DNA of 64,000 nucleotides. Origin: Hyaloperonospora brassicae. Taxonomy: Eukaryota > Oomycota > Peronosporomycetes > Peronosporales > Peronosporaceae. The translations under genes were made by a program, and so were the position numbers. Below the pieces are notes generated by a model. It was not told the DNA's origin and ran no database searches. It worked only from the letters and a program-made list of their open reading frames with translations. The DNA is taken from the NCBI GenBank assembly GCA_947650285.1, contig CANTFL010001264.1, positions 62,001 to 126,000 of the forward strand, written 5' to 3'. Below, piece by piece: positions 57,287 to 64,000 of this stretch. The number at the start of each line of letters is the position of its first letter. Positions within the stretch are counted from its first letter, which is position 1.

Positions 57287-60200
57287 ATGGGTCGTCACCG
57301 CCAGCCCGGGCACCGCCAGCGCGGGGCCGGCACCGTCAGTGTGAGCAAACAAGACGCGCTGCAGCAAGGCGTCCTGTGCAAAGAGTGGCAGCGCACGCCC
57401 ATGCAGCTGCTGCAGGCGTTCTGCCAGGCCAAGAAGCGACGCAGCGCCTTTTACGCGCGCGCCAAGAGCCGCAACGACACAAAGTTCCGCATGCGGTGCG
57501 TCCTGCCGGACGGGAAAGACCGCGGCCACGACTTGACGTTTTGCCCTGAGCAGGAGTTCGAGAAGCTGGACGAGGCCAAGCACTGCGCTGCTTTGCTGGC
57601 GCTCAAGCACGTGGAGCCCCTCCGTCCGTATGAACGGAAGCTGCCGGACCCGTATCGGGGCCTGTGGCTTATTTTGGGTTCCTCCGATCGGGTTTTGGGA
57701 TCCGAAACAAAGGGTGTGAAAAAGAAGGGAAAAGAGGCGGTCAACATCGAGAGTAGAGATGTTGTGACGGAAAAGGAGGCGCTCGTAACGGAAGACGCAG
57801 GCCGCATGGAGTTCTGGGGGCAGGAAGACACGGAAGATGTCGAACGAGATGGAGCTGTTGCAGACAAGAAACAAGCAGCAGTCGTGCTGACAATGGATCG
57901 GAAGTTTGCTTCACAGAAAGAGTTCGAAGCAGTGCGACTTGCAAAGCAGCAAGAGCGAAACAAGAAACAGCGCTCTCGAGAGAATCGAGAGCGAGCGAAT
58001 CTTCCCAAGCCGGTCATGATGAGTGCGTCGTGTCGGAAACTGATCGAAGGCATTTTGAAGCAGTTGGAGGAGACGCAGACGGACTCGAGGAATGGACTAG
58101 AGGAGGATGACAAGCTTGCTGTCGAGTCGAGACAGTTGGAGCTGGAAAAGTGCCAGATAAAGGCCACACAGAGACTAAAGGCGTTTGGATTTGCGCCTGC
58201 ACAAATCCAACAAGCATTGCAGAAGTGTGCGCATGATCCGGGCGCAAGCAGTGACACCGGCGACGCTTACATGTCGGCTGTCTTTGACTGGCTGTGCTTG
58301 AACATTCCCGAAGAAGAGTTGCCGAAACGGTTTAATCCACAGGGGACACAGCTGGACGTCGTGTTGAGCTCCGCGTCGTCGGACACAGCAGAACCGGCTC
58401 CTACCCTCGTGCTGATACAGAGACTCATGAAGTTTGGGTATGACCGCCGCGATGCTCTTTTCGTGACGAACGAATACGTGCAAGAGCACCCGGATATCAG
58501 TCAAGAGGATCTGAAAGCACCATCCATGCTGACGATCATTGCTCTTCTCGAGAAGTTGTTTCTGCACGTCAAAACACATTTTGCTTTGGACAAGACCGAT
58601 GAGCCAAAGACGATTCCTGTCGATCAAGAGCTGCTAGACCTGCGCCAAGATGAGATATTTGCTCTGGAAGCGATATTTGATGAAAAGCTGAAGGTCACAA
58701 TGCTGGAGGATGGCTCGAGCACCCAGATTCTGACGTTCGATGTTACCGGCGGTCTTACGTTGCACATTTTCTTGCCAAGTACATCACGATATCCGTTCGA
58801 GCTGCCGCTTCTTGCCTTGACCTCGACTGATGCAAAACATCATCCACATCTCCTTGCTGCGTGTGGAGAAGCACTGAAGAGCTGTGGACACTCCATTGGC
58901 GAACCGATGCTGTACGACATCTACGTCGCAATCGATGCGTACTTCCAGGACAATAATCGGCTGCCAGGTAGCGTGCCTAGAATCAAGCTTTTGAAAACGC
59001 CCGTTGTGCCCGAAACGGTCGCAACTGAGACCCTCAGCCAAAAAGCAGGAGACGAAGTGAAGACAAAGCGAAAGAAAAAGGAAAATGGCCGCAGTGGTGA
59101 TCGAAGGGAGACTACAAGAAACAACCAGCGGAGATCCGTTGACGTGGAAGCTATGCGTCGACTGAGTGCAAGGCTTTTGCAGTCCAGGCAAGCGAAAGTT
59201 GATCAGCCTGACTTTCGACAGATGACTGCAGCTCGCACGAAACTTCCGGCAAGCAAATACGAAGCAGAAGTGATCAAGTGTGTACAAGAGAACCAAGTAG
59301 TGCTCATTTGTGGCGCAACGGGTTGTGGCAAAACTACTCAGATCCCGCAATTTATTCTCGATGAGTTTATCAACCGCGGCGCTGGTAGCGAATGCTCCAT
59401 CATGTGTACTCAACCACGACGAATCGCTGCTATCGGCGTGGCCACTCGCGTCGCGCAGGAGCGGTGTGAAAAGATTGGTGATGTGATTGGGTACCAGATT
59501 CGTATGGACGCGAAAAAATCTTCGAATACGCGGTTGTTGTTCTGCACGACGGGTGTCCTGCTTCGGCGTTTACTCAACGATCGACAGTTGTCTGGCGTGT
59601 CGCATGTGATTGTCGACGAAGTTCACGAGCGCAATGTGGATACCGATTTCCTACTGTCCATCCTGCGCGACATGCTACCACAACGTCCAGAGCTGCGAGT
59701 CATTTTGATGAGTGCTACCATGAACTCAGACCTTTTCGTGAACTACTTTTCATCGACGGCACGCACGCCGTGCCCTGTGCTGGACATCCCGGGTTCTACA
59801 TTCCCTGTAGATTGCAACTTTCTCGAAGAGGTGCTTGACCAAACTCGCTACGACGTACCGAAGTATTTGCTCAAGGAGAAGAAAGGCAAACGAAAGGGTG
59901 TTGACGAATGTGAGGATGAAAAATCTGCATGTAAACTGACGTCGAAGGAAATTGTGGCACGTATAGACGATTCCAAGATTGACTACGATCTCATTGTGCA
60001 CTTGGTTCGCTTCCTTGTTTTGGAAAAAACACAATGCGCTGGCAGCAGTCACGGAGCCATCCTCGTCTTCCTTCCTGGCACGGCCGAAATTAAGCGGCTG
60101 ATTGAAATGCTGACCCACGGAAGTGGCAACCTATCGTCCAAGGTGTGGGCAGTGCCTCTGCACGGTTCTCTCTCTGGAGTCGATCAGGCGATGGTGTTCA

Positions 60201-61666
60201 AGTCTGCTCCCACAGGCAAGACGAAGGTCATCGTGAGTACCAACATTGCTGAAACCTCCATCACTATCAACGACATTACTGCTGTGATCGATTCTGGGAA
60301 AGTAAAGGAGATGGTGTATGATAACCAAACCCGGCGGTCTCAGCTGCTCGACTGTTGGGCGTCTCGTGCAGCGTGCGACCAGCGCAAGGGTCGTGCAGGA
60401 CGTGTGCAGGCTGGCACATGCTACCGGTTGTTTTCGCGTGATCGCTTTGCAGCCATGAATGCTCAGCTGTCTGCTGAGATCCACCGTGTGTCGCTCGAAC
60501 AGCTTTGTTTGCAAATTAAGAAGCTGGAACTTGGCTCGATCAAAGGTTTCCTCTCAAAAGCTATCGAGCCGCCTGCTGAGGCTGCTATTGATGCAGCCAT
60601 CCAAGAATTGGTGGACATTGCGGCACTTCGAACGGTTGGCGATTCTTCCACGACCAAATGTCGCAACGGCATTCAGAGCAGTCAAGATGAAGATGTGGCC
60701 TTGACGCCACTCGGCAACCACTTAGCCATGCTGCCACTTGACGCACGTATCGGCAAGTTTTTGGTGTACGGATCGATCCTACGTTGCATCCAGCCAGTGG
60801 CGATCATTGCGGCGTGTATTTCAAGCCGCAGCCCATTTTTGACAAGTATGACGGATCCAGAGATGCGCGCAAAACAAGATGCGCTAAAAAAGGAGCTGGG
60901 TGGCAGCTGGAAGAGTGACCACTTGTTGCTTTGGAAGTTGGTCGAGCGCTATGCACCTTTGCGTGGCCAGGGAATGAAGCGTGGATTCTGTCGCGACATC
61001 GGTCTTTCGTACGATACCATGGAGTCGATATTGGACCTGAAGCAGCAGTACTTGCAGCAGTTGGACAACATTGGCTTCTATGACTCGAGCAAAGGTGACG
61101 ATCTCAATCAAAACTCGGACGCGCCGCGCATCATCAAGGCCGCGCTTTGTGCGGGTCTGTACGCAAACGTGGTGGAAGTAGTGTACCCAGAGCAGAAGTA
61201 CTTTCAGTCTGCCCACGGCGTAGTCGAGGGAGATCACAACGCGAAACAGATCCGATACTTCGTCCGCTCGACAGCAGAAGCAGGCCATCGCGAGCGTGTG
61301 TTCCTTCACCCGTCGTCGTGCAACTTTTCGCAGACAAGTTACGATTCGCCCTGGCTGCTGTACACGGAATTGGTACAAACGTCTAAGATTTTTGTGCGAG
61401 AGAGCACGATGGCGAACCCGTACGCGCTGTTGCTATTTGGCGGTCACCTCGAAGTGATCCACGAAAAGAATCTGCTCGTGCTGGACAAGTTTATCCGCTT
61501 CAATGCCGTTGCTCGTATCGGCGTGCTCATCAAGTCCATTCGCCACCACTTGGACCGACTGCTAATGGAAAAGATTGCCGACCCCAGCGTCGATATAGCG
61601 CAGAGTGAGTTGGTGTCCGCCATCAGCTGCTTGCTCAAAAGTGAAGGAATGTACGCTGACGCATGA
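57287..61666 (+). CDS. DHX57: DEAH-box RNA helicase, DHX57-like
   Basis: A 1459-residue single-exon ATP-dependent RNA helicase. Domains in order: a double-stranded-RNA-binding-like segment (about residues 40-112, PMQLLQAFCQAKKRRSAFYA); a charged coil (about 130-290); a UBA-like domain (about 287-345, LKAFGFAPAQIQQALQKCA); an RWD domain (about 450-555, RQDEIFALEAIFDEKLK); and the helicase core with GATGCGKTTQIPQF (motif I, about 675), DEVHERNVDTDFLL (motif II), MSATM (III), STNIAETSITIND (V) and QRKGRAGRVQAGTCYRLFSR (VI). Winged-helix, ratchet and OB-fold regions reach the end. The UBA plus RWD combination points to DHX57 rather than DHX29. The start at 57287 is the first ATG near the conserved region; upstream open frame looks non-coding. 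Confidence 0.9.
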   Translation: MGRHRQPGHRQRGAGTVSVSKQDALQQGVLCKEWQRTPMQLLQAFCQAKKRRSAFYARAKSRNDTKFRMRCVLPDGKDRGHDLTFCPEQEFEKLDEAKHCAALLALKHVEPLRPYERKLPDPYRGLWLILGSSDRVLGSETKGVKKKGKEAVNIESRDVVTEKEALVTEDAGRMEFWGQEDTEDVERDGAVADKKQAAVVLTMDRKFASQKEFEAVRLAKQQERNKKQRSRENRERANLPKPVMMSASCRKLIEGILKQLEETQTDSRNGLEEDDKLAVESRQLELEKCQIKATQRLKAFGFAPAQIQQALQKCAHDPGASSDTGDAYMSAVFDWLCLNIPEEELPKRFNPQGTQLDVVLSSASSDTAEPAPTLVLIQRLMKFGYDRRDALFVTNEYVQEHPDISQEDLKAPSMLTIIALLEKLFLHVKTHFALDKTDEPKTIPVDQELLDLRQDEIFALEAIFDEKLKVTMLEDGSSTQILTFDVTGGLTLHIFLPSTSRYPFELPLLALTSTDAKHHPHLLAACGEALKSCGHSIGEPMLYDIYVAIDAYFQDNNRLPGSVPRIKLLKTPVVPETVATETLSQKAGDEVKTKRKKKENGRSGDRRETTRNNQRRSVDVEAMRRLSARLLQSRQAKVDQPDFRQMTAARTKLPASKYEAEVIKCVQENQVVLICGATGCGKTTQIPQFILDEFINRGAGSECSIMCTQPRRIAAIGVATRVAQERCEKIGDVIGYQIRMDAKKSSNTRLLFCTTGVLLRRLLNDRQLSGVSHVIVDEVHERNVDTDFLLSILRDMLPQRPELRVILMSATMNSDLFVNYFSSTARTPCPVLDIPGSTFPVDCNFLEEVLDQTRYDVPKYLLKEKKGKRKGVDECEDEKSACKLTSKEIVARIDDSKIDYDLIVHLVRFLVLEKTQCAGSSHGAILVFLPGTAEIKRLIEMLTHGSGNLSSKVWAVPLHGSLSGVDQAMVFKSAPTGKTKVIVSTNIAETSITINDITAVIDSGKVKEMVYDNQTRRSQLLDCWASRAACDQRKGRAGRVQAGTCYRLFSRDRFAAMNAQLSAEIHRVSLEQLCLQIKKLELGSIKGFLSKAIEPPAEAAIDAAIQELVDIAALRTVGDSSTTKCRNGIQSSQDEDVALTPLGNHLAMLPLDARIGKFLVYGSILRCIQPVAIIAACISSRSPFLTSMTDPEMRAKQDALKKELGGSWKSDHLLLWKLVERYAPLRGQGMKRGFCRDIGLSYDTMESILDLKQQYLQQLDNIGFYDSSKGDDLNQNSDAPRIIKAALCAGLYANVVEVVYPEQKYFQSAHGVVEGDHNAKQIRYFVRSTAEAGHRERVFLHPSSCNFSQTSYDSPWLLYTELVQTSKIFVRESTMANPYALLLFGGHLEVIHEKNLLVLDKFIRFNAVARIGVLIKSIRHHLDRLLMEKIADPSVDIAQSELVSAISCLLKSEGMYADA

Positions 61667-61896
61667 TTCGTTTCGGCAAAGAAGTGTGCGACGTACACGC
61701 ATCAAGTAGAGTTGGGCTGCATCCTCATTACAACATGATGGTCAAAACGTCATGGATTGTGTGAAGATAGAAGAAACTTGAGGATGAGCTGATTCCTTTG
61801 GTGGTCTTTCGTTCTTCGTATTCAGAATGTGTGCTTCCAGTCGCAACGTAAGCGAGGTGGACCAAAGCAAAGTGTTGAAAGGCAGACACGCTTTAA

Positions 61897-62952
61897 CTAG
61901 CCCCACAAACTAGTCCGAAGATGAGGCTTGAGCCGTGGTGTCACTTGGTCAAGTGCCCTCGCTCGGAGACCACGTGGCATGAACACACTCGCGATCGGCA
62001 GCATGTTTGGCTCGTGAACCGCAGTAATGCGGATAACCCAGGGGTCGTTGTCGAGAGCACACAGTTTGTAGCCCACCGTTACCGTCTCCGGCAGGGAACA
62101 CAACAGACACGATGTGCCCAACGGGTGTGCGTTGTCATGGGGCTTGATATAGTCAAGCACAGCTTCCTTGAACTTCTGCACCGTCACCACAACAGGCAAA
62201 TCTAGTGGGTCAGGTGGCAACGTCTCTCCTCCTGGTGCCTCTGCTTCAGCTCGAGCAGTTTCGATCGCTCGAATGAATCCGTCAATGGCTTGCCACCAGA
62301 TTGTTACGGGCGGGTGGCCAAGTTGGATGATTTGGTCATAGAGATGGCTCTCTCCATTGGCTTGCAAGAGGTCTTCAAGCTGCGCATCTGCATTCATCAT
62401 GACCAGAGTTTGTTGTGGTCTACCGTTGGGGCACTTCAGCTTGAAAGAATGCAACTGAACGGACCACAGCCGTAATCTCGACGATCCACATTCTTCGTGT
62501 TTTCAATTCCGTTTCTCGTAACCACATAAACGTGTTCATCGATTCTGTTGAGCTCATCGCGTGATGATCGACAGTTGAGTGACAGTAGTTCACTTTCCAC
62601 GATACCTCTTATCATCGACATTTTGCAATGAACGTGTGACGGACTGCGTGGCATTGACAGTGGTGTGCAGTACAATTGACTCACGCACGAATGATGAGCT
62701 CGAAACAGCGATACACGCCTTTTTCTAAGCCTAAACGTCCTCACGAAGATGGATGAAAGTTGCCGTCTTGCATGCACTGCGGACTGTCGAGCAGCTTCCA
62801 GGAATAGTTACATCCAAACGCGTGATTTCTCTATGTGGTAATCAGTGCACGCGTTGGATTGAAACATAATAGTAGTGAGCTTGAATCCAAGTCGAGTGGT
62901 CCAACTTGACATCGAACACATTGCGGATGTCCAAGTCGACACGTCTTTCCAT
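61897..62952 (-). CDS. Unrecognised multi-exon gene
   Basis: The 3' part (62454-61897) is a clear 185-codon open frame: HSFKLKCPNGRPQQTLVMMN, LEDLLQANGESHLYDQIIQL, VVVTVQKFKEAVLDYIKPHD, then LCSLPETVTVGYKLCALDND and PNMLPIASVFMPRG before the stop. It has no ATG at its 5' end but follows a good acceptor (ccgttcag). Upstream, an ATG at 62952 opens MERRVDLDIRNVFDVKLDHS, coding-like for 34 codons and ending near 62851, and a further coding-like stretch (RESIVLHTTVNATQSVTRSL) lies around 62690-62620. The exact exon joins are not resolved. No domain recognised; no signal peptide or membrane segment seen. Tail-to-tail with the helicase, 230 bp apart. Confidence 0.5.
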
Positions 62953-63188
62953 GAACTTGGAACCAGATGCGGGTTACAGTCGCACTCAGCGGTCTTTTTG
63001 TACTGCATCGGACCTATTTTGGTCACTTGAGCCAACACTTTTTTCTCCGCACTTGTCGTGGGCACCAAAGTCTCACTGATTTAGGTTCCTGTCCTGGTTG
63101 TCATGGGTTTCTACCGGTAGTCGCGGCGTCGTCTCGCCGACCATCACTCTTGCGCCAGTCCAACAGTTAGCGAGCAAAACGCCAAGAC
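62953..63188. promoter_or_regulatory. Divergent promoter region
   Basis: A 236-bp interval between the probable minus-strand start at 62952 and the plus-strand ATG at 63189, so it probably serves both genes. No clear Inr or TATA motif identified. Confidence 0.35.
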
Positions 63189-64000
63189 ATGCAGGCCACG
63201 GACTTTGTGGCAGAGTCAGACGACGAAGAGCAGAAGATGCTCGAAGCGCTAGCGCTAGCCGAAGACCACTACCACTGCACTCTTCCAAGCATCGAGTCCG
63301 CTGCAAGTTCTACAGAGGTCGAAGCCGGTGCGTCGAAGCAAGAGCAAAGGGCCGCTGGTATGACAGTTAGAGAGCAGTGTCATCAAGTTGCCAGTCAAAC
63401 AGTTGGAGAGCAGTTGCAAGAAACAGGTACAACAGGTACCGAGCACACTGACGCCCCGGTAGTCACCGACAAAGAGCTACGCTACACACACGATGCAGAT
63501 GATCGACTGGACAAAGACGACAAGAACGTGCTGGCGGTCAAGACATTAGTCGAAGTGGACTCGCGGACGTGGCCCGGTATCAACAAACTGGGAGGCGCTG
63601 GCTGGATCGTCCGTGTGTACAGAGAAAGCGAGCCAGAGGCTGTGTTCTATGACGTGCGGTACGTCTTGGGCGGCTTTGAGCGTCACGTTGAGAGCAAATG
63701 GGTTCACTCGTCCGAGCTTTTGTACCAGCACTCGAACCGGGAAAAAGTGGATCGCGATTATTATCATGGTACGGTAAAAAAAAACGGTATTTGTCGACAA
63801 AAAGTGCTTTTGTCCAGAACACGTGCTCGTGATGATGGATGACATGTCGGTGCTTGATGGTATGTCTTGGTCCTGTTTGTGGAGCTAAGACTTTGTTGTT
63901 CCTTTGATGACGATGTGTAGATAACTTTATCAATAAACCGCATGAGAGGAAACAGCGAGAGGCCGAACGGGGCAAACGCACAACAACGAGTCGCACTGAA
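63189..64000 (+). CDS. Acidic protein with Tudor/PWWP-like segment, partial
   Basis: Gene runs off the right edge. Exon 1 is 63189-63768 (193 codons plus one base); an intron with donor ggtacgg and acceptor gtgtag joins exon 2 from 63921, which reads DNFINKPHERKQREAERGKR and is very basic. The N terminus (MQATDFVAESDDEEQKMLEA) is acidic with a long disordered stretch. Residues about 120-180 contain SRTWPGINKLGGAGWIVRVY and FYDVRYVLGGFERHVESKWV, which look like a small beta-barrel chromatin-reader fold. This suggests a nuclear chromatin-associated protein, but no named family is certain. Reading through the intron instead would give a stop 24 codons past the donor. Confidence 0.6.

Overview
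The window looks like nuclear DNA of a plant-pathogenic oomycete (Phytophthora / downy-mildew type). The evidence is compact eukaryotic housekeeping genes with short GT-AG introns, stramenopile-style gene pairs only a few hundred bases apart, promoter sequences resembling the oomycete Inr/FPR core element, and decayed Copia, pogo and mariner transposons. No bacterial-style operons, rRNA genes or CRISPR arrays were seen.

Layout. 1-4.95 kb: the 3' end of a cytosolic valyl-tRNA synthetase, converging on CDC73 (Paf1 complex), which shares a short divergent promoter with a conserved protein that seems to use a GC-AG intron. 5-10.3 kb: no intact gene, but coding-like relics. 10.4-20.5 kb: three intronless paralogues (P1, P2, and P3 in inverted orientation) of a Cys-rich secreted protein family I do not recognise. 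A fourth copy (P4) lies alone at 47.2-49.1 kb. 17.2-18.8 kb carries a 121-bp tandem repeat. 21.7-25.5 kb: MCM-binding protein (MCMBP) and a membrane-anchored methyltransferase (METTL7/OMS1-like). 25.5-38.7 kb: a strongly AT-rich, gene-empty block with decayed Copia fragments, mostly on the minus strand. 38.7-40.4 kb: PIG-U (GPI transamidase subunit) in six exons. 40.4-47.2 kb: gene-poor, with a mariner-like relic. 49.1-53.1 kb: no intact gene, some coding-like minus-strand fragments. 53.1-54.0 kb: a CAF16-like ABC ATPase interrupted by an in-frame stop. Immediately upstream of it lies a complete but dead pogo-like element (54,093-55,962) with 13-bp terminal inverted repeats, a TA target duplication and a nested Pol III-type A/B box. 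57.3-61.7 kb: a DHX57-like RNA helicase. 61.9-64 kb: an unresolved multi-exon minus-strand gene and the start of a plus-strand gene that runs off the window.

The housekeeping genes (translation, transcription elongation, replication licensing, GPI anchoring, RNA helicase) do not form one pathway. The most unusual content is the four-member secreted family: 12 cysteines that align in all copies, a helical middle and a beta-rich glycine/tryptophan C-terminal domain, with no RxLR-EER motif. Exon boundaries were set by hand from splice sites and protein-family continuity and have no transcript support.
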